From: CAZTTG01 sp964615935
GTDB lineage: Bacteria > Planctomycetota > UBA1135 > GCA-002686595
Length of the DNA: 64,000 nt
Reading direction: 5' to 3'
NCBI GenBank assembly: GCA_964615935.1
Contig: CAZTTG010000025.1
Span: forward strand, 1 to 64,000
Shown: piece by piece, positions 7,796 to 18,490 of the stretch
Position numbering within the stretch: the stretch's first letter is position 1
How the letters are laid out: each line of letters begins with the position of its first letter
Position numbers and translations under genes: made by a program
The notes under the pieces: generated by a model
Database searches by the model: none
What the model was told of the DNA's origin: nothing
Seen by the model: the letters and a program-made list of their open reading frames with translations, nothing else

Positions 7796-9445
7796 ATGAG
7801 ACTCCTCTCCCGGGGCGCCGGATTCCTGGCAGCCCTCGCCCTCGCACCCCTGTGCTCCGCCCAGATGGACCAGGACGGCGGATGTCGGCCCGATCCGAAC
7901 CCTCCCCCCGTCGCGGGCATGGCCGACGACGGCAGCCGGGTTTCCCCCTGCGGAGGCGTCCTGACCGCTCCCGAGGATCCGGGATGCATCGCCACCCACT
8001 TCAGCGGCGGCAACGGCTTCGCCGGCAACACATTCGACATCACCCCCAGCGTGGACATGCAGCTGACGGGGATGGACCTGCACCACGACACGGTGGGTGA
8101 GCAGCTCCAGTTCGACGTGTACTACTGCGCGGGAAGCTGCGTGGGCTACGAGAGCGATCCCAGCCACTGGACCCTGATGAGCTCCGCCTCGGCGACCTCG
8201 GCCGGCCTGGACCAGCCCACCCACATCGACATCAGCGGCAGCGGCGTCACCCTTCAGGCGGGTCAGCAGTACGGGATCTACGTCGATCTCTCCAACTACG
8301 CCTCGATTCTCGGCGTCCTCACCTACACGAACGGCGGCCCGACCACCGTCAGCAACGGCGAGATCACCCTGACCACCAACACCGGCCAGCAGAGCCCGGC
8401 CTTCTCGGGGAGCTTCTTCCCCCGGGCGTGGAACGGGATCCTCTACTACGACTGGTGGTACCCGTGGCCGATCGCCGTCTACAACAGCCGCACCGCCTGG
8501 CAGTCGGCCGCGGGAACGCCGACCCACACCGAGAACTTCTCGGGCTTCCCCCCCCTCCAGGACACGAGCTTCGAGCCCGGTTGCGCCGGCGGGGGCCCCG
8601 TCGACCTGAACGGATCCATGATCGTGGTCACCTCGGGCGCCGGATCCTGCTTCCGCAACGTGGTCGACAGCTTCCCCTACCTCTTCTCCCAGCACAACGG
8701 GACCACCCACGCCTCCTGCTACGTCAACAACAACTTCCCCTTCCCCCCCAACCCGAACCAGGTGGAGATCACCATCACCTTTGACTCCCCGGTCACGGCT
8801 TGGGGCGCGGACTTCTACGACGCCACCACGGGTGAGGGGGCCCGCATCGACGTCTACGACGGCTCCACCCTGCTGGGGGTCGTCTTCCCCGGCTCGGGCA
8901 CCACATTCTGCGGCTTCACCACCTCCACCCCGGCCACCAAGATCGTCCTGCGGCCGGTCAACTTCATCTTCGGCAGCATGGGCGAGGGCTTCGGCCTGGA
9001 CGACCTGGCCCAGGTGGTCTGGAGCCCCCCCTGCACGCCGCCGGTGGTCTACTGCACCGCGGGCCAGGGCACCAGCTCGGGAGGCTGCTTCGCCTCCATC
9101 ACCACCAGCGCCCCGGCGCACTGCCCGATGCCCTCCGCGAACAACTACGACGTGGTGGTGAACAGCGCCGAGCCCAACAAGCCGGGGATCATCTTCTACG
9201 GCTACTCCACCGCCTCCATCCCCTTCTCGACCGGCACCCTGTGCGTGCAGCCGCCCCTGAAGCGCACGCCGCCGCAGGGCACGGGGGGCTCGGGCACGTG
9301 CTCGGGCAGCATGTCCCTGCGCATCAACGACCCGGCCGGGCTCGACCACTCCTCGGGGACCGTGGTCTACTTCCAGGGCTGGTACCGCGACCAGCAGGGG
9401 ATCGGAACCGACCTGTCCGACGCGATCGAGGTCGAGTACGACTGA
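7796..9445 (+). CDS. Secreted protein with the shared YC...LSDA C-terminal module
   Basis: This 549-residue exported protein starts with a clear signal peptide ('LLSRGAGFLAALALAPLCSA'). The ATG at 7796 is chosen because the signal peptide starts there and GAGG lies 7 nt upstream. Residues 30-200 are Cys- and Gly-containing beta-rich sequence with no family I can name. Residues 230-410 resemble a jelly-roll/adhesion-type domain ('WGADFYDATTGEG', 'IDVYDGSTLLGVVF'). The last 130 residues begin 'YCTAGQGTSSGGCF', contain 'KPGIIFYGY' and 'GTLCV', and end 'GWYRDQQGIGTDLSDAIEV'. The same C-terminal module ends the proteins at 13505-15433 and 57309-59015. The role of the module, whether anchoring, sorting or folding, is unknown. 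Confidence 0.8.
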   Translation: MRLLSRGAGFLAALALAPLCSAQMDQDGGCRPDPNPPPVAGMADDGSRVSPCGGVLTAPEDPGCIATHFSGGNGFAGNTFDITPSVDMQLTGMDLHHDTVGEQLQFDVYYCAGSCVGYESDPSHWTLMSSASATSAGLDQPTHIDISGSGVTLQAGQQYGIYVDLSNYASILGVLTYTNGGPTTVSNGEITLTTNTGQQSPAFSGSFFPRAWNGILYYDWWYPWPIAVYNSRTAWQSAAGTPTHTENFSGFPPLQDTSFEPGCAGGGPVDLNGSMIVVTSGAGSCFRNVVDSFPYLFSQHNGTTHASCYVNNNFPFPPNPNQVEITITFDSPVTAWGADFYDATTGEGARIDVYDGSTLLGVVFPGSGTTFCGFTTSTPATKIVLRPVNFIFGSMGEGFGLDDLAQVVWSPPCTPPVVYCTAGQGTSSGGCFASITTSAPAHCPMPSANNYDVVVNSAEPNKPGIIFYGYSTASIPFSTGTLCVQPPLKRTPPQGTGGSGTCSGSMSLRINDPAGLDHSSGTVVYFQGWYRDQQGIGTDLSDAIEVEYD

Positions 9446-9454
9446 CCCGACTCC

Positions 9455-9479
9455 GCGGGCTTCCGCGCGGGAAGCCCGC
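9455..9479. terminator. Perfect hairpin between convergent genes
   Basis: GCGGGCTTCC pairs with GGAAGCCCGC around a 5-nt loop, 9 nt after the stop of the secreted-protein gene. There is no T tract. It could terminate both this gene and the convergent methyltransferase gene. Confidence 0.6.
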
Positions 9480-9522
9480 CGGGGGGAATGCGGGGGGCGT
9501 CGTCCCGAGCGGGCGGCGCCCC

Positions 9523-10473
9523 TCAACCCTTGCGCAGCCGCGCCAGGAAGAAGCCCTGCACGTCCGGCCCGGGCAGGATGCGCAGGGCGCACGAGAGGGA
9601 GGGGTCGAAGTCCCGGCCGCGCCAGCCGAGCAGGCCGGGCGAGCGCTCGGGCAGGTCCAGGTCGATCTCCTCCAGCGCGAGCTCGCCGGCGAAGCGGCGC
9701 AGCGCGCGATGGACCACGGCCTCGTTCTCCTCGGGCGCGAAGGTGCAGGTCGAGTACACCAGGACCCCGCCGGGCCGCAGCGCCCGGACGGCCGAGATCA
9801 TCAGGCGCTGCTGCTCGCCCGCCAGCCGCTTGATCTTCTTCGGCTTCCAGTCGCTCAGGGAGTCCGGGTCGCCGGCGCGCGCGCGGGCCTCGCCCGAGCA
9901 GGGGGCGTCCAGCAGCACGCGATCGAAGGCCTCGGGATGCGTCCGGCCGAAGGTCTCGCCCCGCCGGCGACTGAGCCGGGCCATCTCCACCCCCTGCTGC
10001 TCCAGGTTGGCGCGCAACCGGAAGAAGCGCTTGCGGCTGCGGTCGTTGGCGAGGATCTCGCCGCGCCCCTCCATCAGGCAGGCGATCTGGCAGGTCTTGC
10101 CCCCCGGAGCGGCGGTCAGGTCCAGGACGCGCTCGCCGGGCCGGGGGGCGAGGGCCAGGGCGGCGGTCATGCTCGCGAGGCCCTGGACGTAGACCTCTCC
10201 CCCGCGCCAGGCGTCGGTGGCCTGCAGCTCGCGCAGATCCCCGCGGCGCAGGACGAAGGCGGCCGCGTACCAGGGTACGGGCTCCAGCTCGAGGCCGGCG
10301 CTCCTCAGTCGCTCGCGGAGCTCGGCCGGGCTCGTCCGCAGGGTGTTGACCCGCAGGGCGACCGGCGGGGTCTCCTCGAAGCTCTCCAGCGCCTCCTCGA
10401 GCCGCGCCGCGGGGAGGATCTCCCGCAGCCGCTCGAGCAGGGCCTCCGGCAGGGCGCACGCGGACTCGTCCAT
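9523..10473 (-). CDS. RsmB/NSUN-family RNA cytosine-C5 methyltransferase
   Basis: This 316-residue SAM-dependent methyltransferase carries the NOL1/NOP2/Sun signature. The SAM loop is 'VLDLTAAPGGKT' near residue 117. Motif IV is 'DAPCSGEARARAGD' near 190 with one active-site Cys, and motif VI is 'VYSTCTFAPEENE' with the second Cys. The N-terminal region looks like the RsmB/RsmF core, without the NusB-like domain of classical RsmB and without an obvious PUA extension. It presumably makes m5C in rRNA or tRNA; the exact position is not predictable. The -10 (TAGCAT) ends about 10 nt from the ATG and no ribosome site is seen. Confidence 0.88.
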   Translation of the reverse strand: MDESACALPEALLERLREILPAARLEEALESFEETPPVALRVNTLRTSPAELRERLRSAGLELEPVPWYAAAFVLRRGDLRELQATDAWRGGEVYVQGLASMTAALALAPRPGERVLDLTAAPGGKTCQIACLMEGRGEILANDRSRKRFFRLRANLEQQGVEMARLSRRRGETFGRTHPEAFDRVLLDAPCSGEARARAGDPDSLSDWKPKKIKRLAGEQQRLMISAVRALRPGGVLVYSTCTFAPEENEAVVHRALRRFAGELALEEIDLDLPERSPGLLGWRGRDFDPSLSCALRILPGPDVQGFFLARLRKG

Positions 10474-10482
10474 GGGTTCGCC

Positions 10483-10488
10483 ATGCTA
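10483..10488 (-). promoter_or_regulatory. -10 box (TAGCAT) of the methyltransferase gene
   Basis: On the minus strand TAGCAT ends 10 nt before the ATG at 10473, so the mRNA should have almost no leader. No Shine-Dalgarno is seen. Confidence 0.5.
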
Positions 10489-10601
10489 TCCGATGTGCGG
10501 CGTCGGGCACGGCGCGGGCGGGGCGCGGGCGCCGGAGGGGACAATCCCCCGATCGAGCCGTACCCCGCACACCCGGGCGTGATAGACCGGTTGTCCAGCC
10601 C

Positions 10602-12203
10602 ATGAGCCGCCTTCGCTCACGCCTCGGCACGGCCCTGACGGCATTCTGCGTCCTGGCCCTGAACGCTCCCGGCGGGGACGCACCCTCCCCGCAGCAGGAG
10701 GGCTCGCCGCCGGAGCTCGTCCCCGGGCAGCACCTCGAGGCGAGGCTGCGCGCCCTGCTGGCGGACGAGGACTCCCTGACCGGCGAGAGCGTCGCCTGGC
10801 TGGAGGGAGAGACCGCGCTCGTGCTCGACCGGCTGGGCCGCTCGAAGAAGGTGTGGCGGCACGAGATCCTCTCGCTCCTGGACGTGGTCGGCCTGGGCCT
10901 CGCCGCCGAGCTGGAGGAGGACACCGCCCGGAAGTTCCGCTCGCCCACGCTCCTGGCCCGGGAGCTCGGCGAGCGGGTGCTCGAGGAGCTCGTGCGCCTC
11001 GATCCGGAGGGCCCGGTCCTCTCCACGGCGACGCGGGAGGTCCTGATACTGCCCGAGCGGCATTCGCTGCCGCGCCGCCGGGCGGCCCTCGAGCTGATCC
11101 TGCGCACCCGCACGCCCGCGGGGCTGCTCGCCCTGTTGACCGTCTGTCGGAGTCCCTCGGATCCGCTGCGACGCCGGGCCCTGATGCGGCTGGCGAGCTG
11201 GCCCGCTCCCGCCAGCGACCTCTTCCTCGTGCGGCAGCTCGGTCGGCCCCGCGATCGCCGCGGCGATCCGCATCCCTTCACGGTCCTCCTCGAGCGGGTC
11301 CGTTCGTGCCCCGAGCCCCTGGCCACCGAGGCCAGCCGGGTCCTCGCCGGGCGCCTGGCGATGAGCCTCCTGGGCGCGGACTGGCGCGAGTGCTCGCGCT
11401 CGATCGAGCTGGCGCGCGCCCTGCCCCTGGCCTACCGCGTGCCGCTCCTGATCGACGCGCTGCGGAGCTGGGGGAAGCGGGCGGAGCGAGGGGAGGGATC
11501 CAGGCGCATCGAGGGCGATCTGGTGCGGGAGCTGCGCGAGCTCTCGGGCCGCGAGATCGGGGCCAGCGCGCGGCGCTGGCAGGAGTGGTGGGTGGGGGTG
11601 CGCCGGGGGGAGATTCCCCTGGAGCCGGGCGCCGACGTGGAGCCCCTGCGCACGGCGGCCAGCTTCTTCGGTCTCCGGCCGCAGTCCGACCGCCTCACTT
11701 TCGTGATCGACCGCTCGGGGAGCATGAGCACCCGCTGGGCCACCAGCGAGCACAACCGCTACGAGGAGGCCATCGAGCAGATGCTGCGCTTCCTGCAGGC
11801 CTCGGGCGAGGAGACGCGCTTCAACGTCGTCCTCTTCAACGGCGGGACCCGGGTCTCCGGCGGTGAGCTCCGCCCGGCCACGGCGCGGGTGCTGGAGAGC
11901 GCCCGCGGATCCCTCCTCCGGATCCGGCCCGAGGGCGACACCATGCTGCGCTCCGCGGTCCAGCGGGCCATGCGCATCTCCCGGGGCCAGATGGACCTGG
12001 ACGCGCTCGAGGCCGACACCATCGTGGTCCTGTGCGACGGGGAGACCGAGGAGGGCCCCAGCTGGGTCGGGCCCACCCTGGAGCGCCACAACGCCGAGGC
12101 GCGGCTGCGCTTCTACTGCGTGCTCATCGGCTCGCGCGGGGACGGAACCCTGGAGGCCCTGGCCGAGGGGACGGACGGAGGATTCCTTCGGCTGGGGGGG
12201 TAG
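10602..12203 (+). CDS. Exported vWA-domain protein
   Basis: This 533-residue protein has an N-terminal hydrophobic stretch ('LGTALTAFCVLALNAPGGDA') that looks like a signal peptide. About 300 residues of Leu/Ala/Arg-rich helical sequence follow, reminiscent of HEAT-type repeats. The C-terminal part is a von Willebrand factor A domain with an intact MIDAS: 'FVIDRSGSMS' (DxSxS), a Thr in 'PEGDTMLRSA' and the Asp in 'IVVLCDGETEEG'. It should bind a divalent metal and a protein ligand outside the cytoplasm. TAGACC at 10583-10588 may be the -10. A GC hairpin follows the TAG stop. The ligand is unknown. Confidence 0.82.
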   Translation: MSRLRSRLGTALTAFCVLALNAPGGDAPSPQQEGSPPELVPGQHLEARLRALLADEDSLTGESVAWLEGETALVLDRLGRSKKVWRHEILSLLDVVGLGLAAELEEDTARKFRSPTLLARELGERVLEELVRLDPEGPVLSTATREVLILPERHSLPRRRAALELILRTRTPAGLLALLTVCRSPSDPLRRRALMRLASWPAPASDLFLVRQLGRPRDRRGDPHPFTVLLERVRSCPEPLATEASRVLAGRLAMSLLGADWRECSRSIELARALPLAYRVPLLIDALRSWGKRAERGEGSRRIEGDLVRELRELSGREIGASARRWQEWWVGVRRGEIPLEPGADVEPLRTAASFFGLRPQSDRLTFVIDRSGSMSTRWATSEHNRYEEAIEQMLRFLQASGEETRFNVVLFNGGTRVSGGELRPATARVLESARGSLLRIRPEGDTMLRSAVQRAMRISRGQMDLDALEADTIVVLCDGETEEGPSWVGPTLERHNAEARLRFYCVLIGSRGDGTLEALAEGTDGGFLRLGG

Positions 12204-12208
12204 GGGCC

Positions 12209-12227
12209 GCGCCCGCTCCGCGGGCGC
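12209..12227 (+). terminator. GC hairpin after the vWA gene
   Basis: GCGCCCGC pairs with GCGGGCGC around TCC, 6 nt after the stop codon. There is no T tract, so intrinsic termination is uncertain. Confidence 0.45.
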
Positions 12228-12383
12228 TCGCCGAGTAGACCGCTCACGTCTGCCTCTGCGTCGGTCGCGGCCGCACGGCAACAGAGACCGCCCGTGGGCG
12301 CAGGAACCCCGTCGGCGTCCCGGGAGGCTGTGACGAGCCCCCCCCGCTTGCCACCCCACACCCGAAAGGACACCATTCCCCCC

Positions 12384-13451
12384 ATGGCCCCCACCCCCCC
12401 CGAGCACGCGCCCATCCCGGTGGCGATCCTGGGCGCGACGGGCAGCGTGGGCCAGCGCTTCGTGGAGCTGCTCACGAACCATCCCTGGTTCGAGATCGGG
12501 GCCCTGTGCGCCTCGGAGCGCTCGGTCGGCCGGCCCTATCGCGAGGCCGTGCACTGGATGCAGTGCACCCCCCTCCCCAGGACCGCCGGCGCGATGCTCG
12601 TGCAGCCCTGCGATCCCCCCCCCGCCTTTCCTCTCCTCTTCTCGGCCCTCGACGCCTCCGTGGCCGGCCCCATCGAGGAGGCCTGCGCGCGCGCGGGCGC
12701 CGTGGTGGTCTCCAACGCCAAGAGCCACCGCATGGACCCGGACGTCCCCCTGGTCGTCCCCGAGGTCAATCCCGACCACCTGGAGCTCCTGGAGCGCCAG
12801 GGATTCGGCGGCGGCGCCATCCTGACCAACCCCAACTGCTCGACCATCGGGCTGGTCCTGGCCCTCCAGCCCCTCGTGCGCAGCTTCGGAGTCGAGAGGG
12901 TGCACGTCGTCACCCTTCAGGCCCTCTCCGGAGCCGGCCTTCCCGGCGTGCCGAGCCTCGGCATCCTCGACAACGCGATCCCCTGGATCGAGGGCGAGGA
13001 GGAGAAGATGGAGGCCGAGACGCGCAGGATCCTGGGGCGCCTCGAGAGCGGCCGTGTGCACCCGGCGGAGCTCACCGTGAGCGCCGCCTGCAACCGCGTC
13101 CCGATCCTGGACGGCCACACCGAGTGCGTCTCCCTCTCCCTCGGACGCCGCGCCGAGGCCTCCGAGCTGATCGAGGCGTGGAGGAGCTTCCGGGCCGAGC
13201 CCCAGGAGCTCGGCCTGCCCAGCGCGCCGGCGCGGCCGACGATCTACCTCGACGAGCCCGACGCCCCCCAGCCCCGCCTGCACCGCGGGCTGGAGCGCGG
13301 CATGGCCGCGGTGATCGGCCGGCTGCGCCCCTGCCCGATCCTCGACTGGAAGTTCACGGCCCTCTCCCACAACACCCTGCGCGGCGCGGCGGGAGGGGCC
13401 GTGCTGCTGGCCGAGCTGCTGGTCGCGCGGGGAGGCCTCGAGCGCCGCTGA
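12384..13451 (+). CDS. asd: Aspartate-semialdehyde dehydrogenase, archaeal/fungal type
   Basis: This enzyme reduces aspartyl-4-phosphate to aspartate-4-semialdehyde with NADPH, the branch point to lysine/DAP, threonine and methionine. The 355-residue protein has the NADP loop 'AILGATGSVGQRF', the active-site Cys in 'TNPNCSTIGL', and 'ALSGAGLPGVPSLGILDN' plus 'EEEKMEAE', which match the archaeal/fungal Asd branch rather than the E. coli type. A catalytic His is plausible in the 'GHTECVSLSL' region. The ATG at 12384 follows AAAGGAC; the in-frame ATG at 12294 has no ribosome site and would add non-conserved sequence. It stands alone, with no lysine or threonine genes adjoining. Confidence 0.93.
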   Translation: MAPTPPEHAPIPVAILGATGSVGQRFVELLTNHPWFEIGALCASERSVGRPYREAVHWMQCTPLPRTAGAMLVQPCDPPPAFPLLFSALDASVAGPIEEACARAGAVVVSNAKSHRMDPDVPLVVPEVNPDHLELLERQGFGGGAILTNPNCSTIGLVLALQPLVRSFGVERVHVVTLQALSGAGLPGVPSLGILDNAIPWIEGEEEKMEAETRRILGRLESGRVHPAELTVSAACNRVPILDGHTECVSLSLGRRAEASELIEAWRSFRAEPQELGLPSAPARPTIYLDEPDAPQPRLHRGLERGMAAVIGRLRPCPILDWKFTALSHNTLRGAAGGAVLLAELLVARGGLERR

Positions 13452-13504
13452 GCCCTCACTCGGCGGGGGCGACTGGGGTCCTCGGCGCGGCGCGATCCGG
13501 CGCC

Positions 13505-15433
<1,929 letters not shown>

Positions 15434-15481
15434 GCCGAACCCCCTGCGGCCGCGCCGCTTTCACGGGACCGATGCGCCTCC

Positions 15482-15487
15482 AGGGTA
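15482..15487 (-). promoter_or_regulatory. -10 box (TACCCT) of the VCBS/UnbV gene
   Basis: Minus-strand TACCCT gives a leader of about 40 nt before the ATG at 15433. Confidence 0.4.
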
Positions 15488-15548
15488 GCACGCGCCCCGG
15501 AAGTCGGGCGGAATCGCCGGGCCCGCCCCCCGAACGCCGGGCCCGGCC

Positions 15549-15554
15549 TATGAT
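15549..15554 (+). promoter_or_regulatory. -10 box (TATGAT) of the sialidase-like gene
   Basis: TATGAT matches the -10 consensus well in a GC-rich setting. It predicts a leader of about 37 nt carrying AGGAG ahead of the ATG at 15598. Confidence 0.5.
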
Positions 15555-15597
15555 GGATCCCGCAGGTCCCCCTCCCCCACCGACAGGAGCTCAGGAG

Positions 15598-17049
15598 ATG
15601 GCGCACGCGAGCCTTCGATCCACCGGCCTCGCGATCCTCGGCGCGGCCGCGGCCGCGGGGATCGCGGTGGATGTCGCACAGGGCCAGACGAGGACACCCT
15701 CGATCCACCAGGAGGTCCCCGACGATCCCCCCGGCCCGCCCGCGGCGGCGCGCGGCCCGGGGACGGTGAGCTCCACCCGGTGGGTGGGCCAGCTCCCCTC
15801 CCTCTCGGAGATGACCTTCGGACCGCTCTCCAGCGTGCAGGTCAACGTGGACGCCAGCGGCGCCAACATCCCGGGCGACGCGGCCAACGAGCCCTCGATC
15901 GCCGTGGATCCCATCGATCCCACCCGGATCGCGATCGGCTGGAGGCAGTTCGACACCATCAGCTCGAACTTCCGCCAGGCCGGCGTGGGCTACAGCCGGG
16001 ACGCGGGCTGGACCTGGACCTTTCCGGGCCCCCTCGACCCGGGCGTGTTCCGCAGCGACCCGGTGCTGGACTACGACGCCAGCGGGAACTTCTACTACAA
16101 CAGCCTCTCGGTGGCGGGCAGCACCTTCACCTGCCAGGTGTTCCGCTCCACCGACGGGGGCGCGAGCTGGTCGGCGCCGGTGCACGCCTTCGGCGGCGAC
16201 AAGGCCTGGATGTGCATCGATCGGAGCTGGGGCATCGGTCACGGCAACGTCTACAGCGCCTGGAGCGTCTTCGGGAGCTGCTGCGGCGGCGACACCCTCA
16301 CCCGCTCGGAGGACGGCAGCCAGTCCTACACGGGGCCCTACAACCTGCCCTCTCCGCCCGTGTGGGGGACCATGGAGGTGGGGGCCGACGGCGCCCTCTA
16401 CGTGTCGGGAAGGAGCTCCAGCACCACCTCGAGCTTCGTGGTGGCCAAGTCCACCGACGCCCAGAATCCCGGCAGCGCGCCCACGGTCGACTTCACCGCC
16501 ACGGTGAACCTGGGCGGCTCCCTGAGCTACGGCGGCGGGCCGAACCCGGGCGGCCTCCTGGGGCAGGCCAACATCGGCGTGGACAACTCCACGGGCCCCT
16601 ACGCGGGCAACGTCTACCTCCTGTGCTCGGTCGCCCCGCTGACGGGACCCGATCCCATGGACGTCATGATCGCCCGCAGCACCGACGGCGGCCAGAGCTG
16701 GAGCGCGCCGGTGCGGGTCAACGACGACGCCTCCGGCAACTGGCAGTGGTTCGGGACCCTGTCGGTGGCCCCCAACGGCCGCCTCGACGTGGTGTGGAAC
16801 GACACTCGCGACACGGGGCAGAGCAACCGCTCCCGCCTCTACTACGCCTTCTCCCTCGACGGCGGCGCCACCTTCTCTCCCAACCGACCGCTGAGCCCGG
16901 TCTGGAACAGCCACCTGGGCTGGCCGAACCAGGACAAGATCGGCGACTACTACGACATGATCTCGGACGCCTTCGGGGCCCACCTCGCCTGGTCGGCCAC
17001 CTTCAACGGCGAGCAGGACGTCTACTACCTGCGGATCCTGCCGTACTGA
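15598..17049 (+). CDS. Secreted sialidase-like (BNR/Asp-box) beta-propeller
   Basis: This 483-residue exported protein has a twin-Ala signal peptide ('GLAILGAAAAAGIAVDVAQG'). The ATG at 15598 starts the signal peptide, and AGGAG motifs lie just upstream. The body has repeated Asp-box (BNR) motifs, SxDGGxSW: 'RSTDGGASWSAP', 'RSTDGGQSWSAP' and 'SLDGGATFSPN'. It opens with 'NEPSIAVDPIDPTRIAIGW', typical of the propellers annotated as exo-sialidases. The catalytic Arg triad, Tyr and Glu of true sialidases cannot be placed with confidence, so the enzymatic activity is open. It lacks the shared C-terminal module of its neighbour. Confidence 0.8.
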   Translation: MAHASLRSTGLAILGAAAAAGIAVDVAQGQTRTPSIHQEVPDDPPGPPAAARGPGTVSSTRWVGQLPSLSEMTFGPLSSVQVNVDASGANIPGDAANEPSIAVDPIDPTRIAIGWRQFDTISSNFRQAGVGYSRDAGWTWTFPGPLDPGVFRSDPVLDYDASGNFYYNSLSVAGSTFTCQVFRSTDGGASWSAPVHAFGGDKAWMCIDRSWGIGHGNVYSAWSVFGSCCGGDTLTRSEDGSQSYTGPYNLPSPPVWGTMEVGADGALYVSGRSSSTTSSFVVAKSTDAQNPGSAPTVDFTATVNLGGSLSYGGGPNPGGLLGQANIGVDNSTGPYAGNVYLLCSVAPLTGPDPMDVMIARSTDGGQSWSAPVRVNDDASGNWQWFGTLSVAPNGRLDVVWNDTRDTGQSNRSRLYYAFSLDGGATFSPNRPLSPVWNSHLGWPNQDKIGDYYDMISDAFGAHLAWSATFNGEQDVYYLRILPY

Positions 17050-17159
17050 GGGGTCGACCCTGGCCAGCGGCCGGGCGAGATCCCAGAATGCCGGCCGGCG
17101 GCGGCGCGGAGGCACCGCCGGGCCGGACCGGGGAGGCCGCCAGAGCGAGGAGATCGGGG

Positions 17160-18452
17160 ATGGGGGGAGAGATCGCGTTCGTCATCGTCTTCGGCCTGGC
17201 CGTGGCCGGCGTCGCCCTGGCGTATGCGCTCAAGCACCAGCAGAAGGCGGACGAGGCCTGGCAGGAGGCCGCCGCGGCGCTGGGGATGCGGTGCGGGCAG
17301 CGGGGCCTCTTCAAGAAGCGCACCATCAAGGGCCACCACGAGGGGATACGCGTGCTGGTGGACACGTACACGCAGAGCCACGGCAAGTCCTCCACCACCT
17401 ACACGCGCTACCGGGTCTCGTATCCGCCCCTGGGGCTGGGTCTGCACCTGAAGCGGCAGGGGGCCCTGGCGGGCCTGGCGCGCTTCGTGGGCTTCCAGGA
17501 CATCGACGTGGGGGACGCGGTCTTCGACGAGGCCGTGGTCGTCAAGGGGGACATCCCGCGCAAGGTGGTCGAGTTCCTGACCCCGGTGCGGCGCATGAAG
17601 ATCCAACGGCTGCTCAGAGGCCGGCCGGGCTCCGAGATCCGGGACTCGCAGATCCGCTACCGCAAGCGCGGGCTGGAGACCGACGCCAGCAAGATCACGT
17701 CCAACGTCCTCTACCTCTGCCAGGTGGCGCAGGTCCTCTGCGCCGAGCCCGATCCCGAGGCGCCGATGGAGCGAGCCCTGCTCGCCCAGCGGGAGGCGAG
17801 GCTGGACGAGGCCCTGGAGGTGATCGAGCCCATGACCGCCGCCGAGCGGACGGACGCCGACCCCGACGCCCAGGTCCTGAGGGGCGAGATCCTCTACACC
17901 GCGGGGGAGTACGAGCAGGCGGCCGAGATCCTGGAGGAGGTCCTGGAGGAGCGACCCGAGGACGCCGAGCTGCAGGCCCTGGCCGAGCACTCGGCCGCGC
18001 GGGCGCGGCCCCCCGCCCCGCCGGCGCCCCCCGCCGATCCCGCGCCGCCCCCTCCCCCGCCGCCGGAGGTCGAGGTGCTGGAGGACGCCGCGGCCATCTG
18101 CGAGGACCTCTTCGGCGGGAGCCGGATGAGCTTCGAGTCCGCGAAGCTCTTCGAGCAGAGGTACGAGGGCCGCCTCGTTCGCTGGAGCGGGAGGCTGCAC
18201 GACGTCGGCACCTACTCCTTCGACCGGATCTTCGGCCGGGGCCCCGGCACCAAGGCCACCGTCGACCTGCACGAGGTCGGAGCCGAGTCCTACAGCCACC
18301 TCCTGGTGCGCGCCGTGGTCCAGCTCCCCGAGGAGGCGCGTGAGACCCTGCAGGGCTCGCGGCACGAGACGATCGCCTTCCGCGGCCGCCTGCTGCGCTG
18401 CGACGCCTTCGTGCGCAACCTCTTCGTGGGCGAGGGCGAGCTGATCGACTGA
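17160..18452 (+). CDS. Membrane-anchored TPR protein with C-terminal OB-like domain
   Basis: This 430-residue protein begins with one transmembrane helix ('IAFVIVFGLAVAGVALAYAL'). A globular region of about 130 residues follows that I cannot assign; it contains 'TYTRYRVSYPPLGLGLHL'. A short TPR-like helical region spans roughly residues 195-275, with 'GEILYTAGEYEQAAEILEE'. Next come a Pro/Ala linker (about 285-305) and a C-terminal 120-residue part ('YEGRLVRWSGRLHDVGTY', 'IAFRGRLLRCDAFVRNLFV') that looks like an OB-fold of the tRNA_anti-like type. GAGGAG 7 nt upstream fixes the ATG. The helix would place most of the protein on one side of the membrane. Function unknown. Confidence 0.72.
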   Translation: MGGEIAFVIVFGLAVAGVALAYALKHQQKADEAWQEAAAALGMRCGQRGLFKKRTIKGHHEGIRVLVDTYTQSHGKSSTTYTRYRVSYPPLGLGLHLKRQGALAGLARFVGFQDIDVGDAVFDEAVVVKGDIPRKVVEFLTPVRRMKIQRLLRGRPGSEIRDSQIRYRKRGLETDASKITSNVLYLCQVAQVLCAEPDPEAPMERALLAQREARLDEALEVIEPMTAAERTDADPDAQVLRGEILYTAGEYEQAAEILEEVLEERPEDAELQALAEHSAARARPPAPPAPPADPAPPPPPPPEVEVLEDAAAICEDLFGGSRMSFESAKLFEQRYEGRLVRWSGRLHDVGTYSFDRIFGRGPGTKATVDLHEVGAESYSHLLVRAVVQLPEEARETLQGSRHETIAFRGRLLRCDAFVRNLFVGEGELID

Positions 18453-18461
18453 GCCGGCGGG

Positions 18462-18467
18462 TATCCT
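18462..18467 (+). promoter_or_regulatory. -10 box (TATCCT) of the GH172 gene
   Basis: TATCCT lies 24 nt before the ATG. The short leader contains GGAGG. Confidence 0.45.
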
Positions 18468-18490
18468 GTCCGGCCGGATTGGAGGACGAC

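Noticed and set aside
10538..10552. Third copy of the E1/E2 element (GGGGACAATCCCC)
   Set aside because: Only the hairpin core resembles E1; the CTCGACCCACCC block and the G-run tract are absent.
13452..13504. Terminator between asd and the convergent VCBS gene
   Set aside because: The 53-bp gap has only weak GC palindromes and no T tract; nothing convincing.
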